From positions 38,183,401-38,247,400 of the forward strand of contig NC_087249.1 of NCBI RefSeq assembly GCF_037042905.1: 64,000 bases of DNA, read 5' to 3'. A model generated the notes under the pieces. That model did no database searches, was not told where the DNA came from, and was given only the letters and a program-made list of their open reading frames with translations. Of the stretch, positions 12,016 to 24,800 are shown one piece after another; the stretch's first letter is position 1, and every line of letters begins with the position of its first letter. Source of the DNA: Lytechinus pictus. Its lineage: Eukaryota > Echinodermata > Echinoidea > Temnopleuroida > Toxopneustidae. A program made the translations under genes and the position numbers.

Positions 12016-12822
12016 ATTCATATAGAAATATACATATCTCACTCATCGCGCGAGCTGATAAGTTTTGACAATCGTACCTGAGAAGGGATAGGAACTTTAT
12101 TTTGCTTGTGGAATACAGAATAGGTACTTCACAATTCAAATAATGCGAGTCAGCAGCTCGAGCTAAAAATTTTCGATATTCAGACAATGATACAACGAAA
12201 CATTTTACAGAGCACTTTTTAAAGATAAATTTGTAAATCAAACAAAATAATGGAATCTCGATGTCCAAGCTGACTTCAAAACTGGATATTTCAAGCTCCA
12301 TTCCCCCCCCCCCTTTTTTTTTTGGGCCCATCGCTAATATGGGGCGGGGGTCCATTCGGCCCCTGGATCCGCCAATGTTTTATTTAATGAAAAACGTAAA
12401 TATGCTATTACCAATTCAATACTTTCAGTCAATATGACTTGTAAATTGTCGAATAGTATTTTATTCATTACCATATCTGAGTAACTGCCTGCAATAATAA
12501 TCTAAATGTTAAAAAAACAATGTTACGCCGTTGCCAATCGGATTTATCAGGTTAATTTCAATATATATGTCACATCACATGTCAACGTGATTAAAACAAA
12601 ACTGAACAATGACTGTACACGGAGAACTTGATAAATACAGGGTTGAAAGGCGTGTTAAACCGGCAGCAGAATGCATTTGATAATCGGAGAAAATTATTTA
12701 TTGGTACGTTACAGTCAAGATAAAAAAAAAAAAAAACTAAAATGGAAATGGGCCCCTCTCAGAAATGCTTTAACCAAAGGCGAGTGATAATATGGCGTCA
12801 TATAATATGACGAATTGTCGGC
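12016..12822. other. Nothing identified
   Basis: Holds a C-run then T-run near 12303-12330 and GCGCGAGC-type motifs near 12047 and 12150. No gene is supported. Confidence 0.4.
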
Positions 12823-12982
12823 AATGGGGCAGTCACATTTCGCCTACGATGGCCGTCCGGCGAATCGAAAACGGTCGTTTTTAATTATTTTTGTACCTGC
12901 TTCCTGTATGTTGTTCGTAAAGAAAAACGGCCGTTTTCGATTCACCTTGCGAACACCGTAGGGGAAATGTGACGGCAGCATT
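12823..12982. repeat. Small foldback element
   Basis: Inverted arms of about 55 bp pair CAGTCACATTTCGCCTACG with its near-inverse at 12960-12980 and GAATCGAAAACGG (12874-12886) with CCGTTTTCGATTC (12930-12942). The loop is about 45 bp. It is a short non-coding hairpin element. Confidence 0.7.
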
Positions 12983-15080
12983 ATGAATTTTCATTCGTTT
13001 TACTTGTAATTTTAGTCTATTACATACAGTATGTTTGTATTTTAACCAACATGACATTTTTTTCGAGTAAAGAAGATCCATACTTGGACAGTTGAATATG
13101 AACGCAATTATGAAGAAACAGATAAATAAAACGGGAGCGTATAGTACATAACCAAACTCAGCCAAATACGAAGTGCTTAATACATCCATGAATCATAAAG
13201 GAGGCGGCCTCGGACCATTCACAAAGGACGGGCCGGCTTATTAACGTCATCCTGAAACGCTCCAAAGTCAAAGTTCACCAGTGTTAACTCGTCATTGTTA
13301 AACGCTTTGCTACCATTCGTTACTAACTCAATTTCCTCTTATTCGTCCCCCATTGAATGATTTTGAATGATCATACCAAATATCGAGATAAATGAGATAA
13401 GATTCAGTGTAATTGTATTCTTTTGATGTATACGAAGTTCTATGTGTGTTAGACCATACCGATTATTTACTGCTGAAAACATTGAGAATTTTCACCCAGA
13501 TTGTAGCCTCTTTCTCCCCCACCTCTCCATATCTTACAAATTTTTTTTTCTGGAAACCCCTCCACATGATACAATTTGCATTTTTTACTAACAATATTTT
13601 ATTCCAGATATTATGACATGTACTAGAAAGATCTCTGGAATATGATTGAATGTGAAATATTCTTTTTCTCTTTTACAGTAAGTACATCTCTCCCCTCTTT
13701 CATTTAGTTCCTTGTCTATCAGTTTCGTCAATATTGAGGAACCTATATTCAAATAGTATACAAAATGAGACAGCACACAAATTGTTTTTTCTGCACACAT
13801 CACAATTTATTTATTTATACCGACAACAAATTTAACTTAAATAATAGACACATTGCTATTCATGACTTCAATAGAAATAAAAGCCACAAGCTCTTTGAAT
13901 GTATTTTCATCCATGTCATTACAAAATGTTCAATGCAGAGATTAGGTTATTTAATATCCCATTCTCAAAGTACAATGGACTATGCACAACTTCAGGCTTG
14001 GTCCCACTTGCCATCCATTGGAAAACGCTAAGCACCTGTTGTGTACTCATTGCATGTGTTTCATACGCTCTATATCCATCGAGCATCCGTCCAATGTAAT
14101 TTCATTGTTTGCCAATAATTTTCCATTTTCCGTTGCCCAGTGGGACCAGGCCTTAGCCTTAAGCAGGTCCGCAATAAACTTGAATTACATAGTAAATTTT
14201 GAATGAAATCTTAAGAATTAATTTGGACCTAAAATTGACTACAATCGATTGAAAGAGTGTGCAATTCTCTCATAGTGTCACGAGAAAGTCCAATTTTTTC
14301 TTAATCAAATTTTATTCAATATTTCCAGCTCAAATATGGCAAACCTTGAGCCCTGAATTCACAAAAGTGGTTTGAAACTATAGTTTGTGTAATTTTTATT
14401 TTTACAATGAAAGCATGCTTTTGTCACAGGATTCATGCTTATTACTAAGGTTACAACATCAATGAGCAAACTGTTTTAAGTAAATTGATGAACATAAACA
14501 ATAGGCTCATTAAAGCGATCACCATAGTAACAAGTATTTGATTTTTTGATTTGATTTATTGTTTTTATTATCTTGAACATAATTATGAAAAGATGACAAA
14601 AAATACATAGTTGTAGTGTTTTACAAAGAAATACAATATCGTGAAATATGAGGAACCTATTAAAAAGCAAAGCTTGTAGACATATAGGTTCACAGAAGAA
14701 AATAATCAAGGATTAAAAACTCATAACGCAATGAAGCGAGATAAATCAAATGTAGAAAAATAATACATTATAAAGAGTTCTACATGATAGTATTAACTTA
14801 TTACACTGCAATAAAAACACATTGGACTTTATTGGACACTTGATCAATGCTTGAAATCTCGTCTAAATTATTGTTTCAAACCACTGATTAAAAAACCAAC
14901 TCTGTGAAATCAGGCCTATGCGTCCCTTGATCCGATTAACCCAACTCATCCATAGCTGATGGTACATTTAACAAGCAGGCTTCATATGGCTGTTCATAAA
15001 GTTAGACACAGCTTTATGTGTGTGTGGAGTATTGGAAGTAACATTGGTCTCAGTCCCCTTCAGCAGGAGTCATAACATAC
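12983..15080. other. No gene recognised
   Basis: About 2.1 kb of AT-rich sequence with short unrelated frames. I find no family signature, no RNA gene and no obvious terminal repeats. Confidence 0.4.
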
Positions 15081-16105
15081 TGGGGCCCGTTTCTCAACAC
15101 CTGAACAAGTTAGTCATATCTTTATCCATCAACCACGGAGTTAGTTCCAATCTTACTAAACCCGTTTCACGAAAGGCTTCTTAACTAGAATACCTTGATA
15201 ACGATACTATTGGTCAAAAGAGCAGACGAGATGTAGCCTTAGTCACAAAATAACATAATTTTCAAAAAGAAAAATTATGACAAAAGTGCAAATATTGTGA
15301 TGAATTGGGAAATACATCTTTTCAACATAATAGCACAGGTAAATTATGCATCATACATACTTATACCACGAATACTGGAGCATTCAATTGCTGAGAAAAT
15401 GGAATTATGAATAATTTATTTCATGACTAAAAAATCACATGTGGACGTTGAGATGGGTACCCCTGGGATATCCAATTTTAATAGTTTACGAAAGTAAACC
15501 ATAACGGTTTTCTTTGTAAAATGATAATTATACGGTCTTTTACGATTTCATACATCATTGAAATATAGTTTAACAAAAAATGAATAAAATAATATTTGAT
15601 ACCGAAATTTATGATTTGACAAATTCTATGCATAAATTAGAGATAGAATTTATCCAAATGTTAATAGGGGTCTGAAAACGACAAATACGAGTCCAGTTAT
15701 GGATGGCCTGACGTGGTAGAATCTTTATCGATTAAATTATTTTACTATTTTAAAATGAATGGTTTTGCTGCATTTTACCAACAGTTTCTTTGTATTACAA
15801 TGATCATTGAATGCATTATCCCACTTGTTTTGTGATGTAATTTCAACCTCTATGATTGATTACGTAAGATTATAATTCTATAATTTCTAGGCACTTTTGC
15901 ATGTCATAGTCTACCCACGTGATTCTACTACGTCATTAAGAAAGAAGTTATGACAGGTTCGAAGGTGTCATAAGTATTTAGTGAGGTTGTTGTACCCTAT
16001 CTTGGTAAAGAGGGCTTCGTGAAACGGTTAGCGGACAAGTAGCCCACTATCTCCGATTTAGTCAAGAAGTTAGACTTATGAGACGGTGTTGAGAAACGGG
16101 CCCCT
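15081..16105. mobile_element. Non-autonomous DNA transposon with 20-bp perfect terminal inverted repeats
   Basis: The left end GGGGCCCGTTTCTCAACACC (from 15082) is repeated exactly in inverse at the right end (to 16104). Subterminal similarity extends through TTAGTC and CGTTTCACGAA-type phrases in both arms. The 1-kb interior is AT-rich and has no transposase. I could not identify a clear target duplication. Confidence 0.85.
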
Positions 16106-17683
16106 GATGTTTAACACACATTACTAACCCCAGAAGGATTGGTATCACTGACATAGTATGGTACAAGAAGGAAATATTGGGCTCACACATTGACACTTCA
16201 TATCTCTCTTGAAAGTAAAATCGTGTATAACTTTCAATAAAAACAGTTTTCTGAAACACCCACCGCATAAATAAATTGTGAATTACAACACTATGTAACA
16301 CACTGAAACAACAAGAAATAAACCTTTACATGCTCAAACATGAATGATCCTTGTGAAATAATTAGGAATTATTTTATATTTCAATTATGATTGGTTATAT
16401 TTGCAATAAAAAAAGACGATAGTTTGTGACACATATTTTGCTTTACATACAGTGCACTGCATGTGTGCTGTGATCTTCTATGCATAGAGAATAATTAAAG
16501 TATTAAACATATCAAATCATACCACTTCAAGCATTGCTTAATATTAATAATTAGAAAACAATATACATTTTACATCAGTATGGATTTCATAATTAGTTTC
16601 AATCTACACTATTGAAAAGATAGTTGCATTGTCTCCGGTTAGAGTATAGCTCACTCACTGCTGCTAGTGGAATGACCATCACAGCTTTAAAAACAAAGTA
16701 CTGTTTAATCCAAATGAGGGGACAGTAATAGAGGAAGAACTGCTTAATTACATTCTGGACAATACAATTAAATATGTACATGCAGAATCATGTATGTGAG
16801 ACCGTCATAAAATGATTTCTTTCTGTTTGTAGCTCATATGAAAAAAGTGAACTCATCCCAATTATCATGGCTCAATCACTTCATAAAGTGAAGCAACAAA
16901 GGGTTAGACGTGCAAGATGATTATTTTTGGAATAGCCTCAATTCCATCATATTCACTCTATCCATTTTACTTTCTTTGCTATCAATTAGCAAGTCTACAC
17001 CCTTTAAGCTATACAAGATCATGTGAGTGTTGCATAAAGCTGTTCATAATGACTTTTACACATGACTGGTAACCCATTTTTGTGCTACATAGTATATCCC
17101 TATGTAGCTGACTCAGTACCTAGGAACATGTTCTAGTTGTTCATAAAGTCAAATTTAACATTAGTTTTATGAAACACCCACCCTTTAGTAAACTTTCTGC
17201 GACATATTAAAGATAATTACTACAATGTACAGCAATGTATGACATCAATATCCATGCAACTTGAGGGTATTTATTGGTCTTTATCTTGTCATTCACTTAC
17301 ATACAACCAATTGATTAGTTAATAGTATTTATTTTTGGTAATGATAACACCAAAGAATGTCCAATTGAATGTACAATTACTTCAAACAATTATTTCTTTA
17401 AGTTTACATCAGATAGGAACAAGTCATCATGACTCCACATGAAGATAGGGTCATTTACTATGTTTAATGTTAAAATAAAAACGTTCGTTCATAAATAGTT
17501 TCATTTAATACCTTGATTGCATCAAGTGCCATTTTTTTTATCCTCAACCAGTTTGACATGTGCCCAATAACTTAGGGATACATTGAAACAGACACAAGCC
17601 CCATAACCTCAAGCTAATGTCACAGTCAACCCAAGCAAAACTATTGGTCTTTAAAATCATTTTTAAGCTTCAACCAACCTTAA
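16106..17683. other. No gene recognised
   Basis: AT-rich DNA 3' of CCT3 without coding potential. It includes a phrase TTTTATGAAACACCCACCC (17165-17183) of the same style as 16250-16262. No structure beyond that is seen. Confidence 0.4.
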
Positions 17684-18281
17684 AGGTGAAGTCCACCCCA
17701 GAAAAATGTTGATTTGAATAAATAGAGAAAAATGAAAACTAGCAAAATGCTGAAAATTTCATCAAAATTGGATGTAAAATAAGAAAGTTATGACATTTTA
17801 AAGTTTTGCTTATTTTTCACAAAACAGTGATATGGATGCACAACTCAAATGAGACAGTCGATGATGTCCCTCACTCACTATTCCTTTTGATTTTTACTGT
17901 TTGAATTATACAATATTTCATTTTTCATAGATTTGACAATAAGGACCAACTTGACTGAATCATATAGTATTATTCAATGCTCATTCCACATGTTCAGGGA
18001 TGAATTGATCGTTTTTTTCACTTGACAATGAGGAGAAAAATAGAATATTTCCTATTTCGTATAATAAAATACAAAAGAAATAGTGAGTGGATGACGTCAT
18101 CAGTCTCCTCATTTGCATACCCACCAGGATGTGCATATAACTGGTTTGTGAAATTAAGCAAAACTTTCAAATGTCATAACTTTCTTATTTTACATCCGAT
18201 TTTGATGAAATTTTCAGTGTTATGCTTGTTGGGTTTTTCTCTTTTTATTCACATCAACTTTTTGTTGGGGTGGACTTGTCG
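17684..18281. mobile_element. TTAA foldback MITE, nearly complete palindrome
   Basis: A 598-bp element with TTAA on the left (17680-17683) and a decayed TAAT on the right. The ends GGTGAAGTCCACCCC and GGGGTGGACTTGTCG are inverted, and arms of about 280 bp pair through AATGCTGAAAATTTCATCAA, GGATGTAAAATAAGAAAGTT and GTGCATATAACTG. The centre holds GGACCAACTTGACTGAA. Non-coding. Other copies: 2505-2792, 9360-9475, 26390-26510 (decayed), 40519-42213 and 60176-60778. Confidence 0.88.
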
Positions 18282-18534
18282 TAATGATTATTAGGGGCAA
18301 GCTTTTGTCATGGACGAATCACTGGATAAAAAGGATTAATCCAGTATTAATCCAGTACTGAATAGAGACTCTGGATATACATTGTCTCCAATCTTCGGTC
18401 CTGTGATCAAGAAACAAGGAGGTACAGACCACCACAGGCAGCAAACTTTGTGACTGATCAATTGGCTCTAGAAAGTCCACAGGAGTGGACGAAAGCTCGC
18501 CCAAAATAATCTTTAGCTTAGTTGAGGCTTAAAA

Positions 18535-18589
18535 TTTATTTAATGAATCATCCCCAACTGATGGAAGTTTTCTGTATTATTGGTTTATT
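18535..18589 (-). terminator. Candidate CCT3 polyadenylation signals
   Basis: Two AATAAA hexamers lie on the minus strand, at 18584-18589 and 18535-18540, 142 to 196 bp after the CCT3 stop. Either would give an ordinary short 3' UTR. No transcript evidence is available here. Confidence 0.45.
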
Positions 18590-18730
18590 TGTCAACAACA
18601 TACCATCGGTCAGTCAGTTTCCTTGGTGACATTGATCATCCACTTGATTTGTACAATCATATTTCACAATATCTACCTCATATCAGCTCAACCTTATTAA
18701 CTACATGGGACTAGAGATTTAGAAGGAGGG

Positions 18731-18829
18731 TTATTCAGTGGTTGGAGCGACCGTTCCAGCACCTTCCCTCTCACCAGCCTTCTTTGACCCTGAGACAATG
18801 TCATCGATGCGAAGTAACAGCATGGCAGT
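18731..18829 (-). CDS. CCT3: CCT3 last coding exon
   Basis: This 99-bp exon holds 32 codons and the TAA stop. TAMLLLRIDDIVSGSKKAGE matches the final conserved helix of the family (LLRIDDIVSG), followed by a short divergent tail ending VAPTTE. The acceptor is ATTCAG at 18830-18831. The 3' untranslated region continues towards 18530. Confidence 0.97.
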   Translation of the reverse strand, partial: TAMLLLRIDDIVSGSKKAGEREGAGTVAPTTE

Positions 18830-21800
18830 CTGAATATCATAGAAAGATTGCATGGTTTCAAACTTGTATCAAATTTTAAAGTTTTTTTTTATATGAGAAT
18901 CAAGCAAAGATCTCTGGAAATTGAGCTCTTATCAAAGTTTTATCTTCAAGATACCAAGATTTGTTACAAAGAAATCAACAGGCAAAGACTCAAGTACCAG
19001 ACTAGGACAAATCCTGACCATCTTTTTTATCCTTAACTGACCAAGGTTTTATGTAACACCACTCCCACAAACAAAAAACACTATGTATTAAATTCCTGTT
19101 CTTACTTTTCTTTTTAAGCCCCAGTCACATATAGACACGGATCCTCACGGATCAACACGGCAATGCCGGCATGATCCGGGGAGGTCCGGGATCGTTTTGC
19201 CCGGATTTAGCGTCGACAAGCGTTGATGACAGCACACACGGCATCTTCACAAGGATCTACAAGGACCATGCCGACAGAGCACATCGTCAACACAGACCAA
19301 CACGTCAGCAACACGGACCTACACGTCAGCGACACGGATCAACACGACAGCTACACGGACCAACACGTCAGCAACACGGACCAACACGTCAGCTATATTG
19401 ACTAGCACGGCATATGAAAATCTGCGCATAAAAATGAGCTGATTTTTGTTTTATTTATTTCAGTCTTTTTCTCATCCTTGCTGCAACATCGTAATTGTTT
19501 TTCTGAGTGAATTTTAAAAAAATATTAAAAATCCAAACTTCCTTAACCAGTAAAAACGCTGTTTTATTTTTTTATGCAACACATGCAGTTTACTGTTTGT
19601 ACAGTAGTTGTTAAGTACTTGAAATCTTAAACCACAAATTCAATTTTGAATATTTTAAGCTTAAATAAATTAAGCATATCTTTATCTCAACTGTTTAACT
19701 ACTGAAAAGTTCATAAAGTAAACAGCGTTGTATAGCATTGATGGGAAAAAAAGAACACAGACTGCTAAGGATACTCCAGGCGGCTAAACGGACCTACACA
19801 GCAACTACACGTCAGCAACACGGACCAACACGTCAGCTACACGGACCATCCCGGATTGCTTGTCTACCCAGCAGTCCACGGATGACACCGGATATTTTTG
19901 ACAGCCAAAAACTGCCGTGTTGGCCTCCCGGACGTTCAAGGACCACCATGGACCTCCAAGGATGCCCAGGGCGCCAACACGGATCTCTCCCCGGACCACC
20001 CCAGATCAGATCCGGGGTCTATATGTGACTGGGGCTTTAAGCACATTTCAGTTGTTTTATTTTTAGCATAACCGTAGAGTCTTATTCCAATAATGATTCA
20101 TAATAAAGCTTTGATTGGTCAACTAATGAAGGTGAAGATGTATTTTTTTCCAAAAATAAAGGAAATTAAATATATTATATATTTTTCCAATAAACTTTTA
20201 TAAATTAATTTTGCAACAAAATTTCAAAAATTATATGCTGGTTGAGCTAAAAATTATCTTCATAATGCACTGACAAAGAAAACAAATGCATTTTGCCCTA
20301 TAGGTAGGTAGAGAGAAAGAGAGAGAAAAAAAAAGGAGAATCAACTATGCGAAAATGAAAATACTGAAAGAGAGCTTACCTCAATGGCTGTTTTATATGT
20401 CTGTGCCTTGACTGCGTATGGATCCCAGATTCCTAATTGGTTCATATCAGCTAAGATACCCTTCTCACCATCAATACCCCAACTAAAATTAGCTGGGTCA
20501 GCTTGCTTAGCCTAGTCAACCACAAATCATTCAAAATGAATCAATATTTCATATTCATCATTTTCAATTTTTTAACTATGGATAAAAAACGCATATATTG
20601 GTCTGTATAATTTGCATGAGCAGTAAGAGAGTGTATTGAACATACCATCGGAATCTGATAGCAATCATACAACATTGTTATATTAGCATTCTTTCAGTTA
20701 ATTAGAACCTTTAATAAAATGATACTGTTAATTCATTTTCAGAAAATGAGTAAACTGTGATTTGTTCCAAAATCAGATTGTGTAAGGAGTGTGGTGGCCT
20801 TTACGGTTCTGTACAAAACTTGCTGTTTTGATTAAGCCTGAGTCGAATCGATTTTAAAATCGGTGTTCGATCGATGTCATCGAGCGCCGGTGCAGATTTT
20901 GCAAAATCGGTGCATCGAAGAAAAAAAAAAAAACGTCGGCCGGCCGATTCGTTTGGTTCACACAATCAATCATCAAAATAAAAACAGTAATGTCCAACTT
21001 GACTACTACCTACTTGATTTGTATTCCCCCGAAATGAAACCGATTGCGTAATTATGCCTATTCACCATTAATTTGAAGTTATTTCGATCATAGTTCGAGT
21101 CTTACTCGTCTGCTCGTGCCGAGATAATTTATGCACGATGAATTCATGAATGGAAGTCATCGATCGCGCATGCGCAGTACTATGCTTTAATCAAACCAGA
21201 AAATAGCCAGAAAATTGACGCGATCAACGTAAGATAAACCTTGCTATCATGGACAATATTAATATCATGACCATAGAACATTATTTAATCGTAATATTTA
21301 TCAATAATTTGCATATGATAATCATTAATATGAATTTAGAGTTTGATGTGGTACATTTGTATTTGGTTTCAATTTTCAACAACGGACATCACATGACGAT
21401 CGACTTGCGTGAGTGCACTTGTCTAAAAAAAATTATCACGTCAGGATTGATTCTCAAACATTGTCAACATGCAGAAACTCTTTTCAAGATCGTAATATCA
21501 CCATATAATAACATTTTACATGACAAAACAGAGAAATTTGCGTTTGATTTTTTTTTTCCATCAATTTGAAGCTAGTTTGTGCCCAACTTTGGGCTCTGAT
21601 TTCATGAATGGAAAATATGTCTACGTCAATGAACGCGCATGCGCATTGTGCTTCTTTTTCTCGGAGCTAGCTAGCTCCGGAGACGTCCAGGCCAGAGATG
21701 GAATAAAAATTAAAATAATGCCAGTATAATACTATTAATACTTCCATATGAACATGACATACTTTGCTGACATCGTCAATAATTTTAGTATGGCCATAAA

Positions 21801-24800
21801 ATCTTATTAAATCTTAATTATGTAACATCCAATAATATATTTGAATTTAGAGCTCGATCCGAGACACATTTATTTCGATCTCATGCTCATGTCTAAAAAA
21901 AAAATGGATTATCAATATCATATCGGGATTAATTTTCGAACATCGCCATAACTCATATTCCACAATCTTTCCTCACAATCGTTATATCAGCATTGAATAC
22001 CAATTCAAATGACCATCCAGAGAAAATTACGTATTTATTCCCATCAATTTGGATCCAACTACCCCGCCAACTACACAATCTCTGGCAAGTTACAGCGCTC
22101 TCCGCTGGCTGGCGCTGGCAAGCAAACCTGTCGTTTTGGGAGAGTGAGTGTACGGGGCTGGTGTGTGCGAGTCTGGACTGCGAATGCTAGTTGACCGAAA
22201 ATCATTCGGATCGACTCTGCGTGATTCATGTCTTTAATATTGTTTCATTTTAAACTTATATGTTGTCATCTGCAAATATCATTATTGAAGATATTTTGGG
22301 AAGAATTCTGCATTGGTCCTCAGCTTTTTTTGTGTTTTGTGATCATGGAAAATACAAACGAACTTTGCTGTCATCTGCTTGTGCACTCACCCGGCCAGCG
22401 TATACCGTCAGTGCATGCAGTGCGTGCATAGCGCATCGACGCGACGGCGCGGCCGGAGCAAAATAAAATGACTCGATATTCCCCGCCTTCAAAATTTGAT
22501 GCATCGAAGTTCGATCGAATTAAAGCTGTCGAACACTGGTTTTCAAAATAATCGATATGACTCAGGCTTAGTTTTGATACCATCTTGCACAAGACCTCTT
22601 CAACAAACATCGAGCAATTCTTATCTGCGAGTGCCCATGTAACATACACGAAAAGAGATATTATACAGTTAAGCGCAACTGAAAGTCCATCGCAAACAAA
22701 GTACAACCACTTAGAATCAATTAAATTTTATCTCTTTTAAGTTAAAGTTCCCAAATAACACAAAGATGTGATGGCAATGACTTGAAATTGACCTATGATC
22801 CTTTAACAAGTGGAGCGCCTCTGGCAGTCTCGCCTGCAATACGCGATTCAATATAGCAGCAGTGCTGACTTTGAAAATGACTCTAATATAATAATTCACA
22901 AAAAACACCATTCATTTAATATACTATTACGTTCATTGACCCTAAATGACATATGACCTTGATCAAGTGATCGACGACTTATGCAAGATGCATAATAATA
23001 CTGGATTACACCTTTGTCCATATTTCATTAATCATATCCATAAAGTTTCAAAGTTATGATGGCAATCTAACAATTACCCACTACATGGCAAAAGTTCATT
23101 GACCTTAAATGACCTTCGACCTTGGTCATGTAACCTGAAACTTGCACAGGATGTTCAGTGATACTTGATTACTCTTATGTCTAAGTTTTATGAACTAGAT
23201 CCATAAATTTTCAAAGTTACGATGGTAATTCAACAAATACCCCCAATATGACCAAAGTTCATTGACGCTAAATGACATTTGACCTTGGTCATGTGACCTG
23301 AAACTTGCACAGTATGTTCAGTAATACCTGATAACTCTTATGTTTAAGTTTCGTGAACTAGGTCCACATACTTTCTAAGTTATGATGTCATTTAAAAAAC
23401 TTAACCTTAAGTTAAGATATGATGTTGACGACGTCGCCGCCGCAGTCAGAAAAGCGGCGCCTATAGTCTCGCTCTATTATGCAGGCGAGACAAAAACTGT
23501 TCATGCCAAAATATTCATGCAAGAAATTAGTAAGAAAACAATTATATCACTATAATTTTGCAGCATAAATCTTATCAAGAATGTTTGTAGGTAGAAAGTC
23601 TTACCCTAAGAGCAGTGAGAGTGCGGATTGTGTTGCCTCCACAGTTCTGAATGAGAGTCCGAGGGACAACCTCTAGAGCTGATGCAACAGCCTTGTATGG
23701 CCACTGCTGAACACCTTTGATAGCTTTAGCCTTCTCATTTAGGGCCTGGCAGGAGAGAAAGGTTTAGGGAGTGCCTCAGGGATTATCACTTGAACAGCCT
23801 TGTAAGGTCATTTCTGAACAGACTTGGTCTCTTACTACAAATAGCGTTCCATTTCCTTCTCACCCTTCAGGCTTGCTTGGTAAGGGAAGTTTTATGTAAA
23901 TTGGTTATCTACATGGCTTGTGGTTCAATTTATTTCTAGTTACAGTTAAATTGAAACGATGGGCAATGAATCATGTCACTTAGAATTACTTTATGTAGAA
24001 ATAAAGATCAACGCAAAATGAGTGAACAATGGATTTCCTCTCTTCTGCGAAAAAAAAAGCCTTTTCCAATGACTCCCAAGTTAAATATGTTTAAAATGGT
24101 TTATCAGGTAGCTGTTACTTACATGTGACAGAGCCATCTCCACAGCACCTCCTCCAGGTACAAGACAAGGCTCCTGCATGACATTACGAGCAGCGTTCAT
24201 AGCATCCATAAGATTACGTTCTACTTCATTTAAAACATCCTTGCTAGCACCCCTTAATAAAATAGTACAGGCCTTGGGGTTCTTACATTCTGTGATGAAG
24301 GTGAAATACCTGTGAGTATAAAAACATATATGAATTGTATGGTCATAAATCACCACATATATCATCCTCATTAGGCCCCAACTGGTAACAGGTTGGGTCT
24401 GTACTACGGTCCTTCTTAGGCCCTAAGTCGTAACAGGTTGGGTCTGTAGGTCCTCATTAGGCCCCAAGTCGTAACAGGTTAGGTGGAGAATAATGGACCA
24501 GTAAAATAAAGAAATGTGCATCAGTGTTACCAACGACTGAAAAATTACCAGTTTAAAAACTACATCTCCTTATCTATGAATTGAATTTTCACATGATACT
24601 GAATTTCAATTAACAAACCAAGTGCAACTATGGAAATTATAATCATTGTCTTCATCGTTATCATCATCATCATTACCATCACCACCATTAGAATCATCAT
24701 CATCACCACCACCACCATCATTACAGTCATCACCATAATGTTATCATCCTAATAAGCAACCAAATGCAAACTTACTCATCTCCAATCTTCTGTATTTCAA

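Noticed and set aside
19171..19401. 76-codon frame with HGPTRQ-type repeats
   Set aside because: It arises from the CACGGACCAACACGTCAGC tandem repeat at a transposon end.
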